In this document: piece after piece, positions 24,891 through 36,161 of the stretch | Layout: each line of letters starts with the position of its first letter | How positions within the stretch are numbered: the first letter of the stretch is position 1 | NCBI GenBank assembly: GCA_003508835.1 | Contig: PUFA01000311.1 | Span: 1,302,001 to 1,366,000 of the forward strand | Length of the DNA stretch: 64,000 nt | Source: Eonycteris spelaea | Taxonomy: Eukaryota; Chordata; Mammalia; Chiroptera; Pteropodidae | Direction of reading: 5' to 3' | The notes under the pieces: generated by a model | What the model saw: the letters and a program-made list of their open reading frames with translations, nothing else | The model's database searches: none | Told to the model about the DNA's origin: nothing | Position numbers and translations under genes: made by a program

Positions 24891-25567
24891 TCCTGCGAGG
24901 ACCTCTTCCCCGGCTCTGGGTCCGTGAGCGAGTCAGCTTTTTGTCTTCGCATCCTCACCCGCCAGACGGAAGATCATTCCCGCTCAAATTGCAAGGCTGA
25001 ACGAGAGGGCGCGTCTGTGGACAGGCTCTGGGGGTTAACCTGGCTACAGGGAGCCATGATGTCTGCATTGATCTTCGGCTTCACAGAGCCCAAGGGGGTC
25101 TGTCGCCACGCGACCTCCGATTTCCCCAGCCCCTGAAGGCGGCGAGACAGCATGTCCGCGTGCAAGGTGCCCTTGAACTACAGCCTGCTTTCCAAGTCCC
25201 ACTGGCAGGGCCCCGTACACCTCAGCAGGCCGGGAAGCCGGAAGAAGTGTGTCACTCTGGGTCCAGCAATTCGTTCCGCTCTGTGAGCTTCTGTGTTTGC
25301 CTGTCCAGCGTCACGAGAATTGGATTAATGAGTGTCAACGGGTGCTGCTGACTCAGCTGCTTTAAAAGGGACGGTGTCACGTGGCAGTGACCCTGGGGTG
25401 AGGGTCGGACCCCAAGGTTGCTGGGAATCAGGTTTTTGCAGATGACGTCAGAGGTCAGCTGTTCTTCACGGGAGCCAACAAACACCTTCAAAAGGAGGAA
25501 GCTCATGTCTCCCATCAGAGCAAGGAGAGCATTCATTTCTGACGCTCGAGGGTTTGGTTAAATTGCT

Positions 25568-25770
25568 GTTCATTCATCATTCATTCATTCATCCATTCAT
25601 TCATCGAATCATTTTCAAGCACCTGCTAAGTGCCAGGCTTTGCTCTGGGCTCTGGAAAACCAGTGGTGAGTAAAACAGACCCAGTCTCTGTCTGTGAAAC
25701 GTACGTTCTGTCTGAGGTAAGTAAACAACAGTCGAATTAATAAACATGTGACAGGATGCCAACGAGCACG
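25568..25770. repeat. CATT microsatellite and ancient repeat
   Basis: A CATT run (25570-25605) leads into CACCTGCTAAGTGCCAGGCT, TTGCTCTGGGCTCTGGA and GTGAGTAAAACAGACCCAGT, the same ancient repeat type as 22060 and 3400. Confidence 0.5.
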
Positions 25771-26379
25771 TCTCTCTGATGTTTGGTTTTCTCCATTAAG
25801 TAGGAGCAAAGTCGTTTTTTTTTTAAAAAAAACACCTTTGAGATACAACTCATAAGCTGCAGGATTCACCCACGCAAAATGTACAACTGAGTGGTTTTTC
25901 GTATATTCACAGATATGCACGATCGTCACCACAGTCGATTTAAAATATCTTAGTCGCCTCGGAAAGAACCTTTATACCCAAGCCCTGACCTCCAGCCCGA
26001 GGCGACCACTCATGGGTCTACTTTCTGTCTCTGTTGATTTGGCTATTCTCAATAGAAAGTAGGGAGCATGGAAGAAAGCTTGAGACCCTTAGACTCAGTT
26101 TCCCCTGGAGCTCCATCTAAGATTCAAATTTCCACCGCTTCACAGCTTTAATTTCTGGGGTGGTCGGGGGTGCTGACCGGTGTCTGATACGTGATCACAC
26201 TTCTATGATCTTCCCTTCTGCCACTAAACCTACCTGAGGTTACACGCTCCCAGCCGGCCAGCGGACGCTGAGCCTAAGGGTGCACAGGTGGACACAGAAG
26301 AGACTGTGTCACTTGTACAATCAGATCTCTGGGCAGTATCGAGCGTGTCATGTTTACAGGACCCCCACCTTAGTCCGAA

Positions 26380-26790
26380 TTGCCATAATTTCCCGTCTGG
26401 ACCATTGCAGTAGGCTGCTGTCCGCCCTCCTCACCGTCCGTCTCGCCTCCTTCCGACCTGTTCTTCCGAGGGTCCCAGGGCAGATGACATAAAGCATGGA
26501 CGTGGCCACGTCCCTCTTGTGCTGGGGAGAGTCTCACATCGCCCTCAAGATAGTTTCTCTGCGGGGTCTGTGAGGCCCCTGCACATCTCTCTGGTGCCAT
26601 CTGTCCCAACTTCCCTTTCCCTGTCGGAGTCACTTGTGGTTCGTGCAAAGTGCCACCCACGCCCGAGCCGGCCTTTGCACAGGTGCGGGCCCCCTCTGCA
26701 ACACTCCCTCCTGCCCGTGTGGCCTGGGGCCCTCCCGCTCGTCCTCCTGGTCTCAGCTCACGTGCTTTGGGAGGTCTCTGCCTCCGCAGG
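26380..26790 (+). repeat. L2 LINE fragment
   Basis: TTTCCCGTCTGGACCATTGC, AGTAGGCTGCTGTCCGCCCT and GTCTCGCCTCCTTCCGACC match the L2 segment before its coding end. It is CpG-rich. Confidence 0.5.
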
Positions 26791-26811
26791 ACGTGGTTCG
26801 GTGCCTGTGTT

Positions 26812-27625
26812 AGTTCTCCGTCGCTACTGAACAAATTGTCCTCTGAAACAGCCAATGCTTATTAGCTCACATTTCTGTTCCGGAGCATGGGAGTGGCCCG
26901 GCTGGGTGGTTCTGGATAGAACCTAGAGTTGTGGCATCGGCCGCGGCTGTGGTCATACAAAGGCTTGCCAGGGCTGAAGGGTCCGGTTTCTAGAGGGCTA
27001 TTGGGATGGGGCCTCAGTTCCTCGCCCCATGGGCTGTTGAGATTTTGAATGTCCTTATGACTTGGCAGCTGGCTCGCCCCAGAGTGAGTGGTCCAAGAAA
27101 GAGAGGCGGGAAGAAGCTACAATGTTTTTCATGTCCACAGTAGATTGGATGTTCGTGTGTCCTGGAAAGTCACAGGTTGAAATCTTAACTCCCCGCGTGA
27201 TGCTTTTAGGGGGCGGGGCCTTTGGGAGGTGATAGGTCATGAGGGCGGAGCCCTTGTGAATGATTAACGTCTTTATAAAAGGGAGCCCCCTGAGAGCTCT
27301 TTCTCGTTCTGCCACGGGAGGGCACACTAAAAGGATGGCAGTTGGCAACCCAGGCTTAAAAAGTGACCCTTAGAATCGCAAAAGAGGGGCCGACCACGCC
27401 GGCACCTTGATCTTGGCCTTCCGGTCTCCGGAACCATGGGAAATAGAGTGGCATCCCGTCACGGCAGCCTGCGCCGACTAAGACAATGTTCCAGGCTCCG
27501 AAGCCACACACTGTCGCTTCCGCCATATTCTGTTGGTTGAAAGCGATTCATTTCCAGCTCACGCTTAAAGGGGAAGAGAATTAAGCTCTATCTCTTGAAA
27601 GGAGACGCACCAAAGAGTTTGTAGA
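26812..27625. repeat. Old interspersed repeat interrupted by an LTR
   Basis: The left part (TTAGTTCTCCGTCGCTACTG, GGCTGGGTGGTTCTGG, TGGCAGCTGGCTCGCCCCAG) and the right part (CACACTGTCGCTTCCGCCAT, ATTCTGTTGGTTGAAAGC, AATTAAGCTCTATCTCTTG) join colinearly into one old repeat. The class is LTR-like, but I cannot fix the subfamily. The same family is seen at 2415-2830. Confidence 0.6.
27127..27487 (+). mobile_element. MaLR-type (MLT1/MST-like) LTR, nested insertion
   Basis: ACAGGTTGAAATCTTAACTC, GGGGCCTTTGGGAGGTGATA, TGATTAACGTCTTTATAAAA and GCCGGCACCTTGATCTTGG are the ordered blocks of an ERVL-MaLR solo LTR. It ends GACTAAGACA. ACAATGTT occurs at both borders (27119-27126 and 27483-27490), which fits a target duplication. 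It splits another old repeat (26812-27118 and 27491-27625). Confidence 0.7.
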
Positions 27626-28795
27626 CAGCTCGAAACTGCCACTGTGCCCTTGTCCTTGCTCCCAGGGCATCCCACACGCACCCTCCAGCTGGCACTTGGC
27701 AGGCGGTGGTCACGGTCTCGCCCCTGTCGCCCCCATGACATTCTTCGAGGACGGAGACTGGTTACACTCACAGTTATATTCCTAGATTCTACCGTAGTTC
27801 CTTGCACGGGGCTCGGTAGCCATGTATTGATTTGAAGAAATCCACGTTCTGTTTTGGACACGTAGATGTGTAGGTGGTCACCGTGCCTCAGGGTTTCAGG
27901 CGCATCCGTGCAAACCGCTGGAGGCTTTGGGAGAATGAGGATTCTGAGGCAGGGGTCTGGGGCAGAGCCCGAGATGCCGTCTTCCTCTTCCTAGTGAGCT
28001 CCTGGCGGTGCTGATGCTGCGCCCCATGGAGCATGCCCTGGCTAGGGAGGGTCCAGACGACACGATCCTCTTTCCAGATAAACCTCACAACCCAGCGGGC
28101 AGGACACGTCACCCGGCAGGACAGCCCGAGGCCAGCCGCAAGGCAGGGCCAGCCCAGTCCTGGCAGACCTGCTGCAGGCTGGGCTCCCTCTCCCTTCGCT
28201 GGCCCAGTGTGACTGAGGAGCTACCAGTCAGACCAGCGAGGAGGGGGCTGTGGGATACCGGAAGCCTTTCCAACTTAGGCATGTTCTGGAATGCAGAGCT
28301 AGGCAGGGGTTCCCCGTGGCTGTGAGCAGGAGCCGGAGGGAAGCTGGCTTACCTGCCTGGGAAGAGCCTTAGAAAGGTGGGCTGGGCGGTGGTGGGAGTG
28401 GGAGTGGGAAACCCCCCACCCCCAGAGTCCTCTACCTCTCTGCTTCAATAGAAGCAGGACTTCAGCTGGAGGGGGTGGGGGGTTGGGGATGGGGGTAGAC
28501 TAGAGAGTTTATTTGTGCGGTTCTTCCCAGTTCTTGGGGCATGCGATTCTAAGGGTCACTTTTTAAGGAAAACTAAGCTGGTCCAGAACATGAGATAGTG
28601 TCTGTTAATACTTGGGATCTCACCTTTAACCCTGTGGCCCTGGTTTTAACATCGTAGTGGGGGTTGGAGTGGGGGGTGGGATTGGGGCTGTCATCCTGAG
28701 CCAGGTGACCTCTGACTGTGTGAAGGGCTGGCGGAAGCGTAGGGCAATCAGGGTGACCCCCAGCATTCGGGGACAGGTTCCCCACCCATTTAATC

Positions 28796-28962
28796 CAGTG
28801 GTTCTCGGCCTTGACTGCACATCAGAACCACCTGAGAGCTTTAGAAGTTAATGATGCCTGGGCCCCACCTCCAGGGATGCTGATTTAATTGTTCGGGGGT
28901 GTGGCTTGGGTGTCAGCATTTAAGGACCCACCCAGGTGCTCATGATGGACAGCCACTGGTTC
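28796..28962 (+). mobile_element. MER5A-like hAT element
   Basis: It starts CAGTGGTTCTCGGCCTTGAC and continues CATCAGAACCACCTGAGAGC, then CTGGGCCCCACCTCCAG, as in MER5A. The end ACAGCCACTGG is readable. Confidence 0.75.
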
Positions 28963-29246
28963 CGTCTCTCCCGGAGCCCTTCGCCAACAGGTAAGGCAGA
29001 TAAGATTTTTCCCCTTTTCATCTCCTTCCTCCCTCCCTTTCCCTCTTCTCCTTCCCTCCCTCCCTCCTTTCCTTCTTTTTAAACAAGTGATCAAACTGTA
29101 TCACAGAGTTGAGTGACTGGCTCAAAGCCACACACCCATAAGGGCGGGGTAGAACTCAAACCCACGATCGCTGGTGAGAGCTCTCTCCGTTCGCTCCATC
29201 GGTCTGGCCTCCAGGCAGCTAGCACCTCCTTGCCCAGGGCTGAGGG

Positions 29247-29785
29247 TGCCGGTTAATTTTATGCGTCAACCTCACTGGGTCACAGGGTGCCCAGGTATTT
29301 GCTTGAACTGTATTCCGGGTGTGTCTGTGAGGGTATTTTGAGGTAAGAAGAATGTTTGAACGCATAGACCGAGTAACGCAGAGCGACCTCCCCCGGTCGA
29401 GCAAAGGCCGATGCCCTGCTGCTAACGGGATTCCATGCCCCCCGCCCCTGGCCCTGCCTGACCGCCTGAGCCGGAACCTCAGTCCTTTCATATTTTCTGG
29501 ACTTGAACTGAAAAGTGGACTCTTCTTGGGTCTCTGGCTTTTGGATTGAGCGACACCATCAGGCTCTCCTGGTTCTCAGGCCTTTGCATTTGGGCAGGAG
29601 CCTAGGTCACCACTGTCCCTGGTCTCCGGCTGGCCAGCTGCATTCCTTGGGACTTCTCAGCCTCCGTAATCATGGGAGCCGATTCTTATAATATTTTCTC
29701 TCTCTCTCTCTCTCCTCCCTCCTCCCTCCCTCCCCCACGTACATCCCACTGGTTCTATTTCTCTGGAAAACCCTGACTCACAGAC
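29247..29785 (+). repeat. Old LTR-like repeat with internal TC run
   Basis: GGTTAATTTTATGCGTCAAC, GGGTGTGTCTGTGAGGGTAT, CACCATCAGGCTCTCCTGGT, GGGACTTCTCAGCCTCCGTA and TCTGGAAAACCCTGACTCAC form a known ordered mammalian repeat. A TC microsatellite at 29698-29735 lies in the usual variable position. The family name was not assigned. Confidence 0.6.
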
Positions 29786-31012
29786 TGACAGATGCAGCGA
29801 TTAGGTTTCTGGGTAAGGTCAGACTTTGAGTGCGGGTACAGTTCGAGAGGGTCCTGTATTTCTTGTCCCCTGGATGTTCCTTCTGCTCCTGCTTCCAGTC
29901 TTTGAAGCTAAGTTTGGGTAAGACCCGTGTTAGGTGAATCCATCCTAGAGTCCTTGATGCCAAGGTCAATGTCAGCATCTGCTGACGCAGGCCTCAAAGA
30001 GTCAGGGTTAGAAAGTAGAAGCTGGCAGGAAGGGTTGTACGTCATTGGACCTAACCCTGGAATGTCAGCCTTCTTGGTTCTGAGTGATCCTCGGTCCTAG
30101 GGTTCATCCGTGTTCGTGTCTGGACACTTGCGACCGACCTGCCCACCATCCAGCGCCAACTAGATCAGGGCTCATCCGTGACAGCGTGAGACCGAGGCTG
30201 GAGATGCTGACATAACCCCCGTGCTGCTGAGACAGACCCCAAGGGTTGACATATAAACAAACAGCATGATTTAAGGAACGGAGCCAGAGAGCTGAGCCGC
30301 CTGCCACTTGGCAGGCGGGGATCGTGTTAACTCGGAGTAATCAGAGCGGAAAGTGTTTTGTAGTAATTGTCATGAGAGCTCGTTCCAGAGCTCTCTTAGG
30401 CGAGGTGTAAGTTTAGAGCTTGGGCGAGAACTTATTTTGTTACAGTTTTCTCGAGGCGTGGAACCACCTAGAGGGACTGGTCTGCAAGGAGGCGTTGGGA
30501 TGGGATCACCAGAGGTACCAGGGCGTCTTGGTGGGGTGGGGGAGACAGAAATGCGCCGGGAAGCTGGAGACTGGGCAGGCAGGTGGCTGGAGAGGGATTT
30601 GGGGCTTTGGGAACGGAAGTATCTAATACTAAATTCCACGTCGTTCGAAATGCTCTCGTGCAACCTCTCACGTGAAGTCTTCTGTCCACACAGCTGGGCA
30701 GTAGTTATTTGGGGAGTGATGGATCGGGGCGCTTATTAGGGGGCAGTATGGTACGGAAAGGGGAAAAGGTTAGAGGAGTGAGCTGTAATGAGCTAGCTCG
30801 GTGGAGGTGGACAGGGTTGCAGCTGAACTCGAGTCACCCCAAGAATCTCCAAAGGGATTAGGGGGCAGAGCTGTGTTTCTCTCCGTTCAGGGCAGGTGAG
30901 AAAAATCTCACTCGAATCTCAGAAATCAAAGCAATGCCACCTTGTCGCAAATCGAGGCTTAAGGAAGGACATCAAGTCTCAGGCAGGATGGTCGCCCCCT
31001 GAAGAAGTCCGG

Positions 31013-31049
31013 TTCATTCATTCATTCATTCATTCATTCATTCATTCAT
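31013..31049. repeat. TTCA microsatellite
   Basis: Nine uninterrupted TTCA units ending in ATC. Confidence 0.95.
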
Positions 31050-32469
31050 CAAACACTGGCCAGGGAAGTTCGGGAAGCTGACTCGGCTGATCCTAATGAA
31101 ACCAGCGTCGGGCGGAGGGTGACCTACCTGCCTGGTGGTCATCCTGTGATTCCCACCGAGCGGAGGGTGAGCCCTTCCTTCGACAGAGGCACTGACAAGT
31201 TGGTGGGTGGGAAAGGGGTTCGGCCCTGAGCGTTCCCCACATCCCCCCGCCCGAGTCCCGCCCGGCCTGCAGCAATGCCCGTCAGCCCGTCTGCCCGCCC
31301 TGTTTCCTCCTCATCACCTCCCCCGTAGAAGCTTCGCTCACCAACTCAGCAAGGCGTGGCCACCTCACCACGGACAGGTGTGCTAGCTGAGCACTCTGGG
31401 TGCCTGCGGAGGGGACAGAGCAGGGACAGGTCCGGGGTGGGGGGGCTGGGGTCCCAGGACGATGCTACGGAAATGGAAACCTTCTTCTTGGCTGGCCCAC
31501 AGGCGCTGCTTTTCGCTGCGCGTTAGAATCATCCACCGTGATGAGCGAAGGGCCGTTACGTGGCCTTTTGCACGAGCCCTGTGCCCAGGCGACAAGCAGG
31601 AAGGGAGAAGTCCCTTGTGTCGCCCGCCCCATAAGCATAAAGACTCCGCGGCTAATTAAATGAGGGCGAGGTCCTCCGCTCCGTCCATCTGATGTTTATT
31701 TGAAATGACTGGCCAGGACAGGCCTGGAACCCTTCTCCCTAGAGAGCGAGGAGCTGGGCGGGGATGGCTTGGGTACCTGGGAAGCAAAAACAAATGGCAT
31801 CTGAGGAGCCGCAAGTGGATGGACAGCTGCTGTGTTTGTCTGTCCCGCACCATCCTCTCTCTTTGGGGAACTGTTCCTCTTCCACGCCAATCATGTATTT
31901 GGGATGGGGCTGCCAATCACGGTTTCTTACCCAATCCCCTGGTCACAGGGGTGGGTATATGAGCCAGACTCAGCCAATCAGAGCCCCCTGTTTTCCCGGC
32001 TCCAGAGATGGTCTAGGGCGGGCCACGTGACCCAAGCTTGCTTGCTGGTTAGAACCAGTTCCTTTCAGGCCAGCCACACCTTCTCTTCACCCGTTCTACC
32101 TTTCCGCGCTTCTGGCTTTCCGAGACCAGGTAAGGGGTTAGCTTGTTCTCAGATTGGTCTCGCTTTGAGACCTGAATGCAGCTTTCAGCAGCCTTGAAGC
32201 GAGGCCCTAAGTCAGCCCTGCCGGAGGCCTAGCCGTTTCCAGCAGATGTTTGGTTTCAAAGCCTGGTTGCCGGACGCATGTCCCCTGAGCCACCAGAGGG
32301 GTTTACTGGGGGTGGGAGGTGGGGAGACACTGCTGAGACAGAGCAGCCTTCCTGGCCCCCCATTTTGGAGTCGAATGCACAATTTTGTTTGAAAACGAGC
32401 TTCCTTAAAAGAAACAAGTGAAAAATGAAAAGAAAACCTTAAAACCATAATCTGATGCACTTAAGCTCA

Positions 32470-32720
32470 CCACTACTAGTATTCTTTGAACAAAAGGTGA
32501 CGTGCAACAGGTCACATAAATCAGCGGAAAAGAAATTCCAACCAACCTTTTCATGAAAAAGGCCCAGAAATATCATCACTGAAAGGGAAAATCACTGTTT
32601 ACTTGAAATAACCCATGTTTTGCCAAATATTATCGATCAAATGTTGCTGTAAAGATAGCAGCTTGGATGAATGTCCCTGTGCCCATATGTTAATTAAGAG
32701 ACATGCCCTTATTCACTTGT
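32470..32720. promoter_or_regulatory. AT-rich, conserved-looking non-coding block
   Basis: TTTGAACAAAAGGTGACGTGC combines a SOX-like and a CRE-like core; AACAGGTCACATAAATC and ATTATCGATCAAATG follow. There is no recognisable repeat. It lies about 1.5 kb beyond the predicted XYLT1 transcript end. Confidence 0.28.
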
Positions 32721-33525
32721 TTATTCACCAAATACTCATTAAGTGCCCACAGCCGGGGCTCATTGTCTTAAGCTTTGAGAATACCTTGGTGATCCTTCCT
32801 CCCACAGACATTTGGGGAGATTATCCTTCCCTTGCGAGCAAAACGTTTTCTTGTTGAGGACTCACTTTAAGCAGAGAAGTGGGGAGTGGATTGGTTATGA
32901 GGTCAGACTGGAAAAAAGGTTTTGGCAAATGAATCTGGAGTCCATCCAGCTTCCCAAATATACTCATCGCCTCTATTTTGTTCCAGCTGTGAAGTCCCAT
33001 GAAGGTGAATTAAAGGCATCCTTCACCCCAGCCGCCTGGGCGTTCTCCATCCTTGGCCATGGCCTTGGGGAGCTGCACGTAAACATGGCCATGAGGCCAA
33101 CCTCAGGACGCAGAACCGGCCCCAGCGAAGGTCTCGCCGGGCATAGGAAATACGGTTCCAGTCCTTTGGGCAAATCACTTGACCCACCTGCGTCTCTGCA
33201 TCGTTCCTTCGGGGCCTGAGATTCTACGTTCACAGAGCTGCGTGAGTTCCCCTTTCCGGACGAGTCCGTTAAGGTAAGGTTAGCGGCGGCAACACATACG
33301 TCCTCGGTGGCATAGCACAGTAGATGTCTTGTCACGTGATAGGCAAATAGGGGTGACTGTCCGGGTGGCCCCCCATGTAGCTATCCAGGGGCCCACCCCT
33401 CCCAGGTGTGGCTCTGTCTTCCTTTATGTTGGGGGCCGTGTGATGTTTCCGAGAAGGGAAGTAGAATTGATTAACTAATGGGTACCCCACATCAAGATGA
33501 CTCAAAACAGCTGAGCTGGTAAATG

Positions 33526-33576
33526 GGTGGGGAGAGAGAGGAGGGGGGGGGAGAGAGAGAGAGAGGAGAGAGGCGG
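33526..33576. repeat. GA-rich microsatellite
   Basis: GAGA units around a run of nine G at 33544-33552. Confidence 0.85.
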
Positions 33577-33739
33577 TCGTATAGTAGTATAGTAAGTTTA
33601 TGGGCCGGTCTAGAAGTGCATTCATTTATTCCACCCACATTCCATTGGCCAGATGTCGGTCACGTGGCCACACCTGAGCGCAAGGAAGTCTGGGAAATGT
33701 AGTTGGGCTGTGCGGTAAAGAGGAAACGGGCTTGCTACC

Positions 33740-33759
33740 CAACTAACTAACTAACTAAC
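33740..33759. repeat. AACT microsatellite
   Basis: Five AACT units. Confidence 0.9.
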
Positions 33760-34218
33760 CAGTTGGGTACAGAAAACTGCCGCTTTAGGTGTTAGTCTCT
33801 CCCCCGCTAACCTCTACTTAACAGAAGGTTTAAAACCATCTACCGCTGTCCGAACCAGGACAACCTTGCGGTAATCTCGTTGAGGGTGACAGCGGGGGAG
33901 ATGTCCAGGTTTTCCCAGGAGAGGTCCGGTTTATTCCTGTGGTCCCTTCCGGGTGGTGCCCCCTTCATTTTCAGAAGTGTCCCAGTCTGGATGACAAATT
34001 ATTATGTAGTCAGCCTACTAGCAGGGGACGGGCAGTTCCAAGGAAGGGGTGGGGGCAGTGCGAGACCGCGTGAGGACGCATGATATAAGAAGCCACACAG
34101 CCGCTGCTCCATAAACGGTATTTTTCTTTTTTTTTTAATTTTAAAATTCTGCATCTGAAAACACAGTATGACAGAAAGCATCTATGTACACCTGCAGTGT
34201 TTTTGGTATGGTACAATA

Positions 34219-34224
34219 TTTATT
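34219..34224 (-). terminator. Candidate XYLT1 poly(A) signal AATAAA
   Basis: The minus strand reads GTAATAAATATTG, followed about 20-50 nt later by a U/GU-rich stretch (GTGTAC, TTTCTGTC, CTGTGTTTTC). This is the layout of a cleavage and polyadenylation site, and it ends the AT-rich block at 34,130-34,790. A second AATAAA on the same strand at 34,556-34,561 could be an alternative signal. Confidence 0.5.
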
Positions 34225-36136
34225 ACATCCACTGTTTTCTGCAAAAAAATTTGCTTTGTCAAGACAGAAGAAACAAACTCCCCTAGACGAAAAGGTAAAA
34301 AAAAAAAATACAGCTAAGGCACAATTTCGTTGTTTTTCTGCTAAATGAAAAGACAGAAAAGGTGCAAACATGGGCAGATAGTGCAATTGTTTTTGAGAAT
34401 CACATTCTACTGTGAGGAGAAGCATCGGATGATTGGAACTCTGATTACTGGTCAATTTCAGATAGTTCGATATCTCTTAAAATACTCCTTTCAATAAATA
34501 GCAAAATATCTACATCTTTCAGTGTGTGCCGTTTGAATTCTCTCTTTGTTTAAAATTTATTTACAGGTTCTCTCTTTTTAAAAAAATCCATACATTACAA
34601 AATATTTCTGTACAGTTTTATGCATATCATGATCTATAACAAAATAGTTATTTTTAGAAACTATATCAGCACATGTCTTTGAAAAACAAAAACAAAGGGG
34701 ACGGTAATAACTTATTGTGAGGCCTCTAAAACATACCCAAACAAATGCTATTGACAACATATTATTTTTTAAAAAAAAAAGACGGAAGGACTAGAAAGAT
34801 GACTGCGCTCGGTTCCAGTGATTCCTGTGAAAACCCTGGGTTGTCTTTGGCCTCTATCAGCCCTGGGGCGATGGAAGGGGACCAAAAAGGGGGTTTCGAA
34901 AGTAAGGGGACTGTGGTCCCTTGGAGAACACGCCCCGTCTGCTGGGATTGTTTAATGCTATCACTTTCCAGGCAGGAAGGACGAAGAGATGACTCGAGGA
35001 GCTGTCCTGATTTACCCTTGACTGATGGACGGAAGTCACGCCGCCTTGAGGGGGGGGGGGGCGCGGACGGCAGAGTTGGCACTGTGCAGGCGAGAAGCCG
35101 GCCCATCGCAGGAGCTGGCTGAGGCTGAGACGGGCACCCAAGCCTTCTTTATACCCAGAGGAAACACTCAGGAATGTTTTTTTCCCAAAGACGACGCGTA
35201 TTAGTGATTTCTGAGCGTCTGCCCACGGCAGACCGGCCGCCCCCTGCCTACGAGGTAGCCACGAAAGCTTCGAGAGGCTCGTTCTTCTCGGGTGTTGGTG
35301 GACATGGGAGGGGCAGGGCGGTCAGCGTTCCAAAAAATAATTTTAAGGCCACATTGTAAAGAGGCGAACCTAAGGCTTTCTGGGGGGTGGGCGGGTGGGG
35401 GGAAGCGTAAGCCAGGCAGAGGAAAGGGACGCATGGAGGACCAAAGACAACGCGAGGGGTGGACACAGGTGGCGCCAGAGAGCCCTCAGTCCTCAGAGGG
35501 GTCCGTCCAGTATCCGGCTCGCAAGGTAAAATAAAAGGTCATACTTCCGAGAGACAGAGACAGAGAGAGACAGAGAGAATTTGCATAGATTGTACATTCA
35601 GCTCAAGCAGAACTGGCCACCTCTACTTCTCCCCGCCCCAAGTAAACTTCTCAGCGGACACAGTGAGGTAGCACCTGTGGTAGACCCATGGGCAAAGTAA
35701 GGAAACTGAGGCAGAAGCAGAGGGCACCCCGTGAGCAGCACGGCTCCCGCGTGGCTTCCGAGGAAGCTTCCGACATGTGGCTGCTAAAACCCGGGGTGTG
35801 GAGAGAGCCGGCCACCTCACGCACCACCCCCATCCTGGACCCCGTCCTCGGCCTCTCTGCCTGGCCTGGACAGAGGTGGACGTCCTCTGGGTCCCCACGT
35901 TTGTTCCTTCCCTCTCCCCTTCGACACCAACTGACTCGGGACCTGGAGAGTGGAATAAGCCAGTCCTCCCAGGGCTAGTCAGGGGTTCCTGTCCCTTTCA
36001 GAGTCGCCCCCTCTCTCAATGCTGGGGTGATGCCCAACCCCCTTTGAAGCCACCTCTCCAGACAGCAAGGTCTTTGCCAGGGTATAGGCCGACCTGTGAG
36101 ATTTCTCTTTGCCCATCCTGTTTTGTTTTTTCTTTT

Positions 36137-36161
36137 AAATCTGATTGAAAAAATCAGATTT
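36137..36161. other. Perfect 10-bp inverted repeat in the XYLT1 3' UTR
   Basis: AAATCTGATT and AATCAGATTT are separated by GAAAA. In the minus-strand transcript this would form a short A/U-rich hairpin. AATAAA on the plus strand follows at 36164-36169, but that strand is not the transcribed one. Confidence 0.7.

Larger units (their letters stand above)
1..34194. other. Intergenic region downstream of XYLT1
   Basis: No coding exon, tRNA or other RNA gene is recognisable on either strand. Apart from the repeats and candidate elements listed, large parts are unique sequence with no feature I can name: 9010-10050, 10240-11040, 13120-15540, 17840-18420, 18500-19800, 20570-22050, 27840-28790, 29790-31010 and 31050-34190. 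An octamer ATTTGCAT is at 79-86 and another at 21523-21530. Open frames here are short, overlap on both strands and show no family resemblance. Confidence 0.7.

Noticed and set aside
1..34194. A second protein-coding gene in the left half
   Set aside because: No run of exon-like frames with splice sites was found on either strand; the visible open frames are short and overlap shadows in CpG-rich DNA.
34745..35122. 125-codon open frame beyond the A run at 34772
   Set aside because: It lies within the predicted XYLT1 3' UTR on the opposite strand and has low-complexity content without family match.
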